64,000 bases of DNA, taken from UTCHB3 sp002050155. GTDB lineage: Bacteria > Bacteroidota > Ignavibacteria > Ignavibacteriales > Ignavibacteriaceae. Positions 46,495 through 55,463 of the stretch are shown piece by piece. The position numbers and the translations under genes were made by a program. The notes beneath the pieces were generated by a model, which saw nothing but the letters and a program-made list of their open reading frames with translations, did not search any database and had not been told where the DNA came from. The stretch covers positions 3,100,001-3,164,000 of the forward strand of contig CP129491.1 in NCBI GenBank assembly GCA_030584105.1. The letters are read 5' to 3'. The first letter of the stretch is position 1. Each line of letters opens with the position of its first letter.

Positions 46495-47481
46495 TTAATT
46501 ACCTGCCATCAACAGGGCAATAGCGGAAGTGTTCACAATATCTTCAACGCTGCAGCCGCGGCTGAGGTCGAAGAAAGGCTGCTTCAAGCCCTGCACGACG
46601 GGTCCCACGGCTTCGGCACCGCCGAGTCGCTGTGCAATTTTGTAGCCGATGTTGCCTGCCTGGAGATCGGGGAAGATAAGAACATTTGCTCTTCCTGCCA
46701 CTTCGCTTTCGGGAGCTTTCTTTTTGCCCACTGATTCAACAACAGCGGTATCGAACTGCAGTTCGCCGTCAACTTTGATATCGGGGCGTTTTTCCCTCAC
46801 TTTTGCGGTTGCTTCAATTACCTTATCGGCAAGTTTGTGTTTTGCGCTTCCTTTAGTTGAAAAAGAGAGCATAGCCACGAAAGGCTCTTCGCCGGTCAGG
46901 ATTTTGTGGTTATCGGCTGTTGAAATTGCGATATCAGCGAGTTGTTCAGCATCAGGATCGGGCACCACTGCGCAGTCACCGAAAGAATATGTAATTTCGG
47001 GATAGACCATCAAAAAGAAGCTGGAAACGGTAGAAATGCCCGGTTTCATCCCAACGCAGAGGATACCCGCCCGCATCACATCAGCGGTTGAGGCTGCGGA
47101 GCCGGCTACACATCCCTGTGCCATTCCTTCGCGCAGCATCATTCCGGCAAAGAAAATATCCCGTGAAACGGTTCCGCGCGCTTCTTCGATGGTTATGCCT
47201 TTGTGTTTACGCAAATTATAGAAAATGTTAGCAAAATTGCTGAGGAGGTCCGATTTTTCGGGGTCGATAATTCTAACGCCCTGCAGGTTAACCCCGAGAG
47301 ACTCGGCTTTAGTTCTTACAGTTTCTTCATTTCCGAGGGTTATCACGCTGCCGACACCATCTTTGGTGATTATTTCGGCGGCTTTCAGTACACGGTCGTC
47401 GTGTGATTCGGGTAGTATAACAGTTCTTTTTTTATGTGAGGCGTTCGCCCTAATATTAACCAATAATTCAAGTTCGCTCAT
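46495..47481 (-). CDS. pta: Phosphate acetyltransferase
   Basis: Interconverts acetyl-CoA and acetyl phosphate. About 328 residues: this is the catalytic PTA_PTB domain alone, the short form without the N-terminal DRTGG region. Signatures include RTVILPESHDDRVLKAA, GSAASTADVMRAGIL, VVPDPDAEQLADIAI and FPDLQAGNIGYKIAQRLGG. The ATG at 47481 follows GGAAAATTTT; a TTG four codons upstream is the alternative. Its usual partner ackA is not in the window. Confidence 0.95.
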   Translation of the reverse strand: MSELELLVNIRANASHKKRTVILPESHDDRVLKAAEIITKDGVGSVITLGNEETVRTKAESLGVNLQGVRIIDPEKSDLLSNFANIFYNLRKHKGITIEEARGTVSRDIFFAGMMLREGMAQGCVAGSAASTADVMRAGILCVGMKPGISTVSSFFLMVYPEITYSFGDCAVVPDPDAEQLADIAISTADNHKILTGEEPFVAMLSFSTKGSAKHKLADKVIEATAKVREKRPDIKVDGELQFDTAVVESVGKKKAPESEVAGRANVLIFPDLQAGNIGYKIAQRLGGAEAVGPVVQGLKQPFFDLSRGCSVEDIVNTSAIALLMAGN

Positions 47482-47673
47482 AAAATTTTCCAAATAATTA
47501 AAAATGGTTGATCAAAATTAACAATTTGTAACGGAAAAAAGGGGTAATAAAAGGTAAGAAAAGGGTTTTCAGCATAAAATTCCACCGGCAAAACAGAGCT
47601 TTCAGGTATGAAGTTCAGAGGAGTAAAGGGTTTGAAGTGTCAGGAAAATCTGTGAATTGTCTGAAAAGGTAAG

Positions 47674-47705
47674 AAGATTGTAAAGAAATGTCATACCTAT
47701 TGCAC
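47674..47705 (+). promoter_or_regulatory. Conserved upstream motif of small lipoprotein 1
   Basis: A stretch with ATTGTAAAGAAATGTCATA matches ATTGTAAAAAGTTGTCATA at 48284-48315, both about 130-145 bases before paralogous lipoprotein genes. About 23 of 28 aligned bases agree. It may be a promoter or an operator shared by both; no standard -10 box is obvious. Confidence 0.45.
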
Positions 47706-47816
47706 AGTAAAAATCAATCGCTTAGTTTTTCATCCAGAATTTTTGATTTCTCTGAAAAGGGAAAAGAAAAAGTATCAAATTTATTCAATAACAAAATAAA
47801 CAAATGGAGTTACCAA

Positions 47817-48041
47817 ATGAAACTCGTTAAATTAGGTCTCGTACTTCTTTTACCTGCAATTTTTGCTTTCAGTGGCTGCAAAAAAGCTGATGCCCCTGCT
47901 GAAGAAACCAAAGACACCACAACAGCAGTTCAGGAAACACCGGCAGAACCTACAACAGTAGATACCACTGCAACAGCTGACACAGCAAAAGCAGCAGAAG
48001 AAGCTCCTAAAGCAGAAGAGAAAGCTCCTGAAGCAAAATAA
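47817..48041 (+). CDS. Small Ala/Glu/Thr-rich lipoprotein 1
   Basis: 74 residues. ATG at 47817, with GGAG at 47806-47809, opens a lipoprotein signal (LGLVLLLPAIFAFSGCKKAD, Cys22). The mature part is about 50 residues of Ala, Glu, Thr and Pro (for example EETKDTTTAVQETPAEPTT), probably an unstructured lipid-anchored peptide. It is a paralogue of the lipoprotein at 48415-48654; both have the same signal peptide type and the same terminator. Function unknown. Confidence 0.8.
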   Translation: MKLVKLGLVLLLPAIFAFSGCKKADAPAEETKDTTTAVQETPAEPTTVDTTATADTAKAAEEAPKAEEKAPEAK

Positions 48042-48088
48042 GTAGTTTTCGACGAGGCACCCGATAAAGGCGCTTAAATGAAGATTAA

Positions 48089-48117
48089 AAGGCGGGCATA
48101 TTTGCCCGCTTTTTTTA
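48089..48117 (+). terminator. Terminator after small lipoprotein 1
   Basis: GCGGGCA (48092-48098) pairs with TGCCCGC (48103-48109) with a four-base loop and seven T. The gap to the next gene (48042-48414) holds only this and the shared upstream motif. Confidence 0.9.
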
Positions 48118-48283
48118 TTTAAATATCCATTTTTAATGGGGGAGGTGAACAGGATTCATTTTACGGGTGAAACTTATGTCTTGGGGTTAAAACCGGCAAA
48201 CTGCATAAAATGGGGGAATTGTTGCACATCAACGGTTGAAGTGAATATCGGCTTAAAACGGCGTTGTTGTCGCTGAAAGTCAT

Positions 48284-48315
48284 AAAATTGTAAAAAGTTG
48301 TCATAAAGATTGTTT
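48284..48315 (+). promoter_or_regulatory. Conserved upstream motif of small lipoprotein 2
   Basis: Second copy of the motif described at 47674-47705, here 131 bases before the lipoprotein start. Confidence 0.45.
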
Positions 48316-48414
48316 TATGCGGGGCAAAGGGTTAGATTGGCTTCAAAGAAATTCAAGTTTCCTTAGCGGAAACTAACAAAGAATACATCTACTAACTAAA
48401 CTTGGAGAAAAATA

Positions 48415-48654
48415 ATGAAACTCTTCAAACTTGCTTTCTTACTCATGTTACCATTGATTTTTGCTTTTGCCGGTTGTGGCAACAAAACTGAAGAACCAGC
48501 AAAAGACGAAACAACAACAACAGAACAGCCAGCTGAACCGGCTCCTGAAGTTACAACTGACAGCACCAAAGCTGATGAAGGCAAAGCTGACGAAGCTAAA
48601 CCGGCTGAAGAAGGAAAAACCGGTGACGGAGTAAACACACCTATGGCTAAGTAA
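48415..48654 (+). CDS. Small Glu/Thr/Ala-rich lipoprotein 2
   Basis: 79 residues with a clear lipoprotein signal (LAFLLMLPLIFAFAGCGNKT, Cys21) preceded by GGAG at 48403-48406. The mature part is acidic and low in complexity (EEPAKDETTTTEQPAEPAPE, then three ADE/K-type repeats) and ends in VNTPMAK. It is a tandem paralogue of the gene at 47817. Conservation of the signal peptide but not of the tail suggests that the tail evolves quickly. Confidence 0.8.
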   Translation: MKLFKLAFLLMLPLIFAFAGCGNKTEEPAKDETTTTEQPAEPAPEVTTDSTKADEGKADEAKPAEEGKTGDGVNTPMAK

Positions 48655-48701
48655 TCAGAGCTTAACAATAGATTCAACAAAATTTTAATGTTGATTACGC
48701 A

Positions 48702-48727
48702 AAGGCGGGCATTTTGCCCGCTTTTGT
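48702..48727 (+). terminator. Terminator after small lipoprotein 2
   Basis: GCGGGCA (48705-48711) pairs with TGCCCGC (48715-48721), followed by TTTTG. The stem is identical to that of the terminator after lipoprotein 1, as expected for a segment duplication. Confidence 0.85.
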
Positions 48728-48768
48728 TATTTTAAACCACTTCTTTTATTACCCCACCCAAAAAACAA

Positions 48769-48799
48769 TTGATTAATTCACGATAAAATTCTAATTTAG
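48769..48799 (+). promoter_or_regulatory. Possible promoter of the yggS-divIVA-ileS operon
   Basis: TTGATT (48769-48774) and TAATTTAG (48792-48799) are 17 bases apart; the latter is one base off TAnnTTTG. It ends 15 bases before the yggS ATG, so a short leader would result. Confidence 0.4.
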
Positions 48800-48813
48800 C
48801 GGTTCTATTAATT

Positions 48814-49494
48814 ATGATTAACGAAAATTTAAAACAGTTAAACGAAGAAATAATTGCCGGGTGCAGAGAAGCCGGCAGAGATGATGACGCCGTAACCTTA
48901 GTTGCAGTGAGCAAACTATTCGGCACTGAAAAAATAGAAGAAGCTTACGCAGCCGGGCAGCGACATTTCGGAGAGAACTACGCCCAGGAGTTCAGGGATA
49001 AATACGCACTTTTAAACGGGAAAGAGATAATCTGGCATTATATCGGCACGCTACAGACAAATAAGGTAAAATATGTGGCGGGGAACGCTGATTATATCCA
49101 TTCAGTTGATTCGGTGAAGATATTAGCGGAAATATCGAAACGGTCGGCAGCAAAACGGTGCGTACAGAATATTTTCTTTGAATTTAAGTCGTCCTTTGAA
49201 GAGACAAAATCGGGAAGTGGTGCCCAAGAGGTTTTTACTATGGCTGAAGCCGCCGCAAACCTTCCCGGGGTAAGAGCCGTTGGTTTGATGACAATGGCAC
49301 CCTTTGTTGAGGATGAAAAGGTGATAAGGGACGCTTTCAGGCGCACACGCTTGCTGAAGGAAGAGTTAAACAGAGCGGGCTACACTTCGGTAACCGAACT
49401 TTCGATGGGGATGACAGGTGATTTCAAAATTGCGATCGAAGAAGGATCGACTTATTTAAGGATCGGCACAGCCATTTTTGGTGAAAGAAGTTAA
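48814..49494 (+). CDS. PLP-binding homeostasis protein, YggS family
   Basis: 226 residues of the fold-type III PLP-binding family. The PLP lysine is in LVAVSKLFG; further signatures are HFGENYAQEFRDK, WHYIGTLQTNKVKYV, GLMTMAPF and LSMGMTGDFKIAIEEGST. These proteins have no known catalytic reaction and help to balance vitamin B6 and amino acid pools. It is the first gene of a ten-gene run; divIVA begins one base after its stop. The yggS-divIVA-ileS neighbourhood is known from Gram-positive bacteria and others. Confidence 0.95.
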   Translation: MINENLKQLNEEIIAGCREAGRDDDAVTLVAVSKLFGTEKIEEAYAAGQRHFGENYAQEFRDKYALLNGKEIIWHYIGTLQTNKVKYVAGNADYIHSVDSVKILAEISKRSAAKRCVQNIFFEFKSSFEETKSGSGAQEVFTMAEAAANLPGVRAVGLMTMAPFVEDEKVIRDAFRRTRLLKEELNRAGYTSVTELSMGMTGDFKIAIEEGSTYLRIGTAIFGERS

Positions 49495-49495
49495 C

Positions 49496-50239
49496 ATGAA
49501 ACTAACACCCGTAAACATTAAGCGGCAGGAATTTTCAAAATCCGTAAGGGGTTTTGATCCCAAAGAAGTTGGCGATTTTTTAGAAAAAGTTGCCGCTGAA
49601 CTGGAAACTGCAATAAAAGAGAACGAAAGACTGCAAAAAACCATTGAAGTATTGAACTTCGAAATCGAGAGATACAAAAATCTTGAGGACAGTCTGCAAA
49701 AAGCACTTATTTCAACACAGGAAGCGACCGAGAGAACGCTTCAGAAAGCCGCTTTGGAAGCTGAAGAGATTATAAAAAATGCCGAAGCGGAAGCCGCAGG
49801 GCTTGTTGCAGGCACGGCGGACAAAACTTTGGAACTGCAAAAAGAAATTGCGGAGTTGGAAGAGAGAAAAATTTATTTGATTTCAAGACTGACCGCAATA
49901 ATTGAAACGCAGGAAGAACTTCTCGGGATGAAACCTGAAACAAAAAAAGTTGAAAGAGAAGCAGGCTTAACCACCCTCCGGGAAGACGAAGAAAAAGCGG
50001 AAAAGCCGGGGGAAGGGGAGCAAGCGGAGCAAGTAACACAATCTGGGCACGGGGGGCCTGCGGGGCAATCCGGTCAAGGGAAGTCGGCGGGTGAACCCGG
50101 TGAAGGGGGGCAGTCAGAACAGGAAACACACTCAGAGAAAGAGCCGACGGTTACCATTACACTTGGTGAGAAAAAACCTTCGGAGTTATATTTCAGCGGC
50201 AGTGAAGAAATTGATATTAACAATATTGTGGAAGATTAA
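49496..50239 (+). CDS. DivIVA-domain protein with low-complexity tail
   Basis: 247 residues. The N-terminal DivIVA motif is clear (MKLTPVNIKRQEFSKSVRGF, then DPKEVGDFLEKVAAELE), followed by a long coiled coil to about residue 150. Residues about 165-220 are a Gly/Glu/Gln-rich region (for example GEGEQAEQVTQSGHGGPAG) before a short conserved-looking end (LYFSGSEEIDINNIVED). DivIVA proteins bind curved membranes and mark poles or septa. The ATG at 49496 is one base after yggS. The next gene begins two bases after its stop. Confidence 0.88.
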   Translation: MKLTPVNIKRQEFSKSVRGFDPKEVGDFLEKVAAELETAIKENERLQKTIEVLNFEIERYKNLEDSLQKALISTQEATERTLQKAALEAEEIIKNAEAEAAGLVAGTADKTLELQKEIAELEERKIYLISRLTAIIETQEELLGMKPETKKVEREAGLTTLREDEEKAEKPGEGEQAEQVTQSGHGGPAGQSGQGKSAGEPGEGGQSEQETHSEKEPTVTITLGEKKPSELYFSGSEEIDINNIVED

Positions 50240-50241
50240 AG

Positions 50242-51066
50242 ATGGAAAATATTTCCGGTAAAATTAAAGAAGCGGTTGATTTTTTAAGAACAACGACAGA
50301 TAAAAACTACGAATACGGCATAATTCTGGGCACAGGTCTTGGTAAATTAGTTGATGAAATAGAAATTGAGTTAACCATTGACTATGAAGATGTTCCCTAT
50401 TTTCCGGTTTCTACTGTTGAATCGCATCACGGCAGGTTGATATTCGGCACGATACACGGTAAAAATGTAGTTGCGATGCAGGGGCGGTTCCACTATTACG
50501 AGGGGTATTCGATGCAGCAGATCACTTTTCCTGTTAGGGTGATGAAATATTTGGGGGTTCACACGCTTTTTGTTTCTAATGCTTGCGGTGGAATGAACCC
50601 GCTTTACCGCCGGGGCGATGTTATGATAATGGTTGACCATATTAATATGCTTGGCGATAACCCGCTGATTGGTGCTAACCTTGATGAATTGGGACCCCGT
50701 TTCCCGGATATGAGCGAGCCTTATTCGTTTGATTTAATTGAATTGGCGGAGGAAGTGGCGCTTGAAAACAGAATTAAGGTTCACAAGGGGGTATATGTTG
50801 CAGTTTCGGGCCCCAGCCTTGAAACAAGGGGAGAGTACCGTTTTTTACGCGCAATAGGTGCCGATGTGGTGGGGATGTCAACAATTCCCGAAAATATTGT
50901 AGCGAACCACATGGGGATGAAAGTGCTGGGTTTAAGCATAATTACTGACGAATGCTTCCCCGAGTCGCTTAAACCGGTTACACTTCCCGAAATGTTGGAG
51001 GCTGCAGGGGTAGCCGAACCCAGAATGACTAAAATTTTCACAGAAGTTCTAAGAAAGTTGCCATGA
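50242..51066 (+). CDS. punA: Purine nucleoside phosphorylase
   Basis: Cleaves purine nucleosides with phosphate to the base and ribose 1-phosphate. The 274 residues have the PNP class II (trimeric) pattern: IILGTGLGKLVDEI, VESHHGRLIFGTI, MQGRFHYYEGYSMQQITFP, FVSNACGGMNP, and the base-binding region GADVVGMSTIPENIVANH. Its TGA overlaps the next gene's ATG (51063-51066). It is a salvage enzyme in the middle of an otherwise division/translation operon. Confidence 0.95.
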   Translation: MENISGKIKEAVDFLRTTTDKNYEYGIILGTGLGKLVDEIEIELTIDYEDVPYFPVSTVESHHGRLIFGTIHGKNVVAMQGRFHYYEGYSMQQITFPVRVMKYLGVHTLFVSNACGGMNPLYRRGDVMIMVDHINMLGDNPLIGANLDELGPRFPDMSEPYSFDLIELAEEVALENRIKVHKGVYVAVSGPSLETRGEYRFLRAIGADVVGMSTIPENIVANHMGMKVLGLSIITDECFPESLKPVTLPEMLEAAGVAEPRMTKIFTEVLRKLP

Positions 51067-52217
51067 CATCAAGAAATTTTATCGGCGTGCTTGGGTTGCT
51101 TGGGTCGATTGTAATCGGCGGAAGTACTTCTTACTTTCTTGCAGCGATAACCAAAGCAGACGCTACATTTTACTCCCGGATTTTTGTTCTGTTGATACCG
51201 GCATTTTTTGCGGGTTGGCTGATAGGAGAAGGGTTCAGCCGTAGGGTTTCGTTTTGGTTAGCGCTACTTGGCGTTTTATTTGGGGTTTCGGGGAGCCTTG
51301 CAAATGAATTGTTTTTTGGAGAAAGCTACACCACCAGTACGGGCGCTTTTATGTATCTTTCCAAAGCGTTGTTTACGGGGCTTATAGTATCTTCGTTCAT
51401 ACTTTTCGGCAGAAACAGCAGCGTTTTAAGATTTGCTTCAGGATTTGGTGAACTTGAAGATGACGCATCTGCTACGGAAAAAGCAGACTTGGCAGTGGAT
51501 GGCTTTGATCGATCTGCAGAAAAGGATGCAGATTTGGCAGTGGATGGCTTTGATCGATCTGCAGAAAAGGATGCAGATTTGGCAGTGGATGGCTTTGATC
51601 GATCTGCAGAAAAGGATGCAGACTTGGCGGATAAGAGTGGAAGGTCGGCTGATAGTGGTGAGGAGCCTTCGCATTCGGATGAGAAGTTAGCCGTTTCCGA
51701 AGAGAGGGTTGCTTCTTTTGAAGGAGGTGTAGCCACTTCTGAAAGAAATGTAGCCACTTTTGAAGGAGGTGTAGCCACTTCTGAAAGAAATGTAGCCACT
51801 TTTGAAGGAGGTGTAGCCACTTTTGACGAGAGCGCTGCTACTTCTGATGAAAGCGCCGCCACTTCTGATGAAAGAGAGGAGATAATTCCGGAAGAAGATA
51901 CAATTTCACGGCTGTTTCACCCGTTCGGAGTGCACTACACAAGCGCAGAAGAAGCGGTAAAAACCGACTCTTTTGATGGTACCGATGAAGAAAATAAGGA
52001 AATTTCAGAAAAAGACACTATATTTGGTGCTACACTTTTTGAAAAAAATGCAGAATTGATAGTTCAAAAGGCAAGACTTGAGGCGGACAGAATTTTGTTT
52101 GCCGCTGAACAAGACCTGCAACGCATTAGAGGAGAAAAGGAAAAAACTGAAAACGAGCTTAAGCTCTTGGTTAAAACTGAGAGAGAATTGATTAAACAGT
52201 ACAAAGAAAAAGTTTAA
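51063..52217 (+). CDS. Unknown membrane protein with two tandem-repeat blocks and a coiled-coil tail
   Basis: 384 residues, no family recognised. Residues 1-125 hold four membrane segments (GVLGLLGSIVIGGSTSYFLA, FVLLIPAFFAGWLIGEGF and others). Residues 141-185 are three exact 15-residue copies of ADLAVDGFDRSAEKD (DNA 51483-51617). Residues 216-271 are eight 7-residue units of the VATFEGG/VATSERN type (DNA 51708-51875). The C-terminus is a charged helix (IVQKARLEADRILFAAEQDL to the end) likely to form a coiled coil. It overlaps punA by four bases and is followed by ileS after 18. The coiled coil and its place next to divIVA suggest a membrane-anchored envelope or division role; this is inference. 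Confidence 0.8.
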   Translation: MTSRNFIGVLGLLGSIVIGGSTSYFLAAITKADATFYSRIFVLLIPAFFAGWLIGEGFSRRVSFWLALLGVLFGVSGSLANELFFGESYTTSTGAFMYLSKALFTGLIVSSFILFGRNSSVLRFASGFGELEDDASATEKADLAVDGFDRSAEKDADLAVDGFDRSAEKDADLAVDGFDRSAEKDADLADKSGRSADSGEEPSHSDEKLAVSEERVASFEGGVATSERNVATFEGGVATSERNVATFEGGVATFDESAATSDESAATSDEREEIIPEEDTISRLFHPFGVHYTSAEEAVKTDSFDGTDEENKEISEKDTIFGATLFEKNAELIVQKARLEADRILFAAEQDLQRIRGEKEKTENELKLLVKTERELIKQYKEKV

Positions 52218-52235
52218 ATTTTTAACAAAGAAAAG

Positions 52236-55200
52236 ATGTATAAGCAATACCCCGAAAGACTGAATTATCCGGAAATTGAGAGCGAAATCCTTAAATTTTG
52301 GCAGGAACGCGGCATTTTTGAGAAATCCGTAAGTTCCCGTTCTGCCGATAAAAGTTTCACCTTTTACGAAGGACCGCCCACTGCAAACGGAAAACCGGGG
52401 ATTCACCATGTGATGGCTCGTACTCTGAAAGACCTTATCTGTCGTTATAAAACTTTGCAGGGTTATCAAGTTCACAGAAAAGCAGGGTGGGATACGCACG
52501 GGCTGCCCGTGGAAATTGAAGTGGAAAAACAGTTAGGGATTAAGAGCAAATCGGACATTCCTGCCTTTGGGGTTGAAAAATATAACAAGGCATGCAGGGA
52601 TTCTGTTTTTACTTATAAAGACCTGTGGGAAAAGATGACCGATCGGATGGGGTATTGGATCGATCTGGAATCTGCTTATATCACCTGCACGAACGACTAT
52701 ATCGAATCGGTTTGGTGGTCACTTAAAACCTTGTTCGATAAAGGCTTGATCTTTAAAGACTACAAAATTGTTCCGCAGGATCCAAAAGCGGAAACTGTTC
52801 TCTCGAGCCACGAGTTGGCGTTGGGCTACAGAATGACCAAAGACCCTTCGGTTTATGTCCTGTTCAAAGCGAAAGACAGGGATTTTTACTTTTTGGTTTG
52901 GACTACAACGCCGTGGACTCTGATCTCGAATGTGGCGCTTGCTTTGGGTGCGGATGTGGAATATGTGAAAGTGCTGCACAAGGGTAAAAAGATTGTTCTG
53001 GCGAAAGAGAGGCTTTCGGTTATTGGTGAAGATTATGAAATTTTGGAAAGCTTCACCGGTGCTCAGTTAGAGGGAATTGACTACGAACAGCTGATGAACT
53101 ATTGCACGCCTGATAAAAAAGCATTTTACACAATTAATGCTGATTTTGTGAGCACCGGGGATGGCTCGGGAATTGTGCATATTGCACCGGCGTTCGGGCA
53201 GGATGACTATGAAATTTCAAAGAAGTACGGCTTGCCGATGCTTCAGCCCGTTACAAGGGGGGGGAGGTTCACTGAAGAAGTAACCGACTTTGTTGACCAG
53301 TTTGTGAAAGACGCCGATGCCGGCATTATCCAAAAACTGAAAGCCGAAGATAAACTTTACAAAAAAGAGACAATTGAGCACAGTTACCCCTTCAGCTGGA
53401 GGTTTGACGATGTTCCTATTATTTATTATGCGCGGGAGTCGTGGTTTATCAGAACAACTGAGATAGCCGACCGGATGGTGGAACTGAACAAAACGATTAA
53501 CTGGGCACCGCCGGAAATTGGCTCGGGCAGGTTCGGTAACTGGTTAGAAGAGAACAAAGACTGGGCGCTTTCCCGCGACAGATACTGGGCAACACCACTT
53601 CCTGTCTGGGTGAGCGAAGACGGTAAAGACTCGTTCGCTGTCGGAAGTATCGAAGAGCTGAAAGAGGGAATTTATGAGTTTGAGGGGGAAAGAACACCCG
53701 TTTCGGAACTGCCTGAGATTGACCTACACAAGCCGTTTGTGGACAGAATTGTGTTCCACAAAAACGGTAAGAAATTTTACAGGACACCTGAACTGATTGA
53801 TGTCTGGTACGACTCCGGTGCTATGCCCTTTGCGCAGTACCACTATCCCTTTGAGAACAAGGAGTGGTTTGAAGCCAACTTCCCTGCTGATTTTATTTCT
53901 GAGGGGATTGACCAAACGCGCGGCTGGTTCTATACGCTGCACGCTATTGCGACAATGCTTTTTGATTCGCCGGCTTACAAAAATATCCTGGTTAACGACC
54001 TGATCTTGGATAAAGAGGGGAAAAAGATGTCGAAGAGTCGCGGTAACACGGTTGACCCTTTCGTTCTGTTTGATAAATATGGAGCGGATGCAACCCGTTG
54101 GTACCTGATTGTTACCAATCCGCCTTGGAAGCCGACTCTGTTTAACGAGGATGATCTTGCCGATACGCAGCGGAAATTCTTCGGCACTTTGGCTAACACC
54201 TATTCGTTTTTTGCGCTTTATGCAAACATAGATAAGTTTGTGAATGACCAACCGTTGGTGGACTATACGAAAAGACCCGAAACAGACAGGTGGATTATTT
54301 CAAAACTTAACAGCGTTGTTAAGGAGTATGAAAGGGCGATGGACGCCTACGATGTTACGCGTGCGGCAAGATCGGTTATGTATTTTACGATTGACGAGCT
54401 TTCCAACTGGTATGTAAGAAGAAGCAGAAGAAGGTTCTGGAAATCTGAGATGACAGAGGCGAAGCTTTCGGCTTATCAAACGCTTCACGAGTGTTTGTTG
54501 ACGGTTGCCAAATTAATTTCGCCTTTTGCGCCCTTTATGGCTGAAGACCTTTATCAGAGGTTGATGTTTACGGTTGGTTCTGCGGGAAATGGTTCAGTTG
54601 GTGCGGCTGTTGGTTCTTCAGGAAGTGGTGCCGGTGTTTCAGTTGGTGCGGAGGAATCAGTTCACCTTTGCAGATTCCCGGAAGTTACTTACATTGATGT
54701 TGATTTGGAAGAAAAGATGGAAGCAGTTCAGAAAGTTGTTTACATCACCAGATCGATGAGGGCGAAGCACAATCTGAAAGTTCGCCAGCCACTTAAGAGA
54801 ATAATGGCAGCAGTTCCCGACAGTGTGAAGGAGCCGTTGGAAACGATGAAAGATGTTATTCTGGATGAAGTGAACATTAAAGAGCTTGTGATTCTGACCG
54901 ATGACGCGGGAATTGTTAAAAAAAGTGCCAAGCCAAATTTCAGATCGCTCGGCGGAAAACATGGGAAAGGTGTTCAGCCGGTGGCGGCTGCAATCCGGGA
55001 ATTCGGAAAGGATGAAATTTCCAAACTTTCCAAAGGTGAAAATGTTACCATTTCCGTTAACGGCGGCGATGTTGTGGTTGAACCCGCTGATGTTGAGATA
55101 ATCAGCTCGGATATTCAGGGGTGGTTGGTTGAAACCGAAGGCGCATTCACTGTTGCTTTGGATACTGAAATTACCCCCGAATTGAAAGAGGAAGGAATAG

Positions 55201-55442
55201 CCCGGGAGTTCATAAACCGTGTCCAAAATATGCGGAAAGACGCCGGTTTTGAGGTTACGGATAAAATTGCGATTAAGTTTACGGGCGAACCGGAAATTGC
55301 CCGGGCGGTGCTGAACTTTAGTTCGTATATTCAGGGTGAAACACTTTCGGATGAGATTTTAACCGGAACAAACGGTACCGGGTTCAGGCAAGAGTGGAAA
55401 ATTAACGAGCTTGCCTGCACTATTGAGATATTCAAAAACTAA
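52236..55442 (+). CDS. ileS: Isoleucyl-tRNA synthetase with low-complexity insert
   Basis: 1068 residues. Class I signature PPTANGKPGIHHVMARTLKD (HIGH form GIHH) near residue 50, editing domain, KMSKS loop in DKEGKKMSKSRGNT near residue 595, and the anticodon-binding domain. It attaches isoleucine to tRNA-Ile. The length and motifs fit the IleS2-like form found in several bacterial phyla. Between FAPFMAEDLYQRLMF and SVHLCRFPEV (about residues 780-808) is a Gly/Ser/Ala/Val-rich insert (VGSAGNGSVGAAVGSSGSG), where relatives have a short loop. It is followed by a DksA-type gene after 21 bases. Confidence 0.96.
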   Translation: MYKQYPERLNYPEIESEILKFWQERGIFEKSVSSRSADKSFTFYEGPPTANGKPGIHHVMARTLKDLICRYKTLQGYQVHRKAGWDTHGLPVEIEVEKQLGIKSKSDIPAFGVEKYNKACRDSVFTYKDLWEKMTDRMGYWIDLESAYITCTNDYIESVWWSLKTLFDKGLIFKDYKIVPQDPKAETVLSSHELALGYRMTKDPSVYVLFKAKDRDFYFLVWTTTPWTLISNVALALGADVEYVKVLHKGKKIVLAKERLSVIGEDYEILESFTGAQLEGIDYEQLMNYCTPDKKAFYTINADFVSTGDGSGIVHIAPAFGQDDYEISKKYGLPMLQPVTRGGRFTEEVTDFVDQFVKDADAGIIQKLKAEDKLYKKETIEHSYPFSWRFDDVPIIYYARESWFIRTTEIADRMVELNKTINWAPPEIGSGRFGNWLEENKDWALSRDRYWATPLPVWVSEDGKDSFAVGSIEELKEGIYEFEGERTPVSELPEIDLHKPFVDRIVFHKNGKKFYRTPELIDVWYDSGAMPFAQYHYPFENKEWFEANFPADFISEGIDQTRGWFYTLHAIATMLFDSPAYKNILVNDLILDKEGKKMSKSRGNTVDPFVLFDKYGADATRWYLIVTNPPWKPTLFNEDDLADTQRKFFGTLANTYSFFALYANIDKFVNDQPLVDYTKRPETDRWIISKLNSVVKEYERAMDAYDVTRAARSVMYFTIDELSNWYVRRSRRRFWKSEMTEAKLSAYQTLHECLLTVAKLISPFAPFMAEDLYQRLMFTVGSAGNGSVGAAVGSSGSGAGVSVGAEESVHLCRFPEVTYIDVDLEEKMEAVQKVVYITRSMRAKHNLKVRQPLKRIMAAVPDSVKEPLETMKDVILDEVNIKELVILTDDAGIVKKSAKPNFRSLGGKHGKGVQPVAAAIREFGKDEISKLSKGENVTISVNGGDVVVEPADVEIISSDIQGWLVETEGAFTVALDTEITPELKEEGIAREFINRVQNMRKDAGFEVTDKIAIKFTGEPEIARAVLNFSSYIQGETLSDEILTGTNGTGFRQEWKINELACTIEIFKN

Positions 55443-55463
55443 GGATGCTACAAGGAGAGTCCT

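Noticed and set aside
51326..51862. Long minus-strand frame opposite orf384
   Set aside because: Repeat-driven shadow; the plus-strand gene has start overlap with punA and membrane segments.
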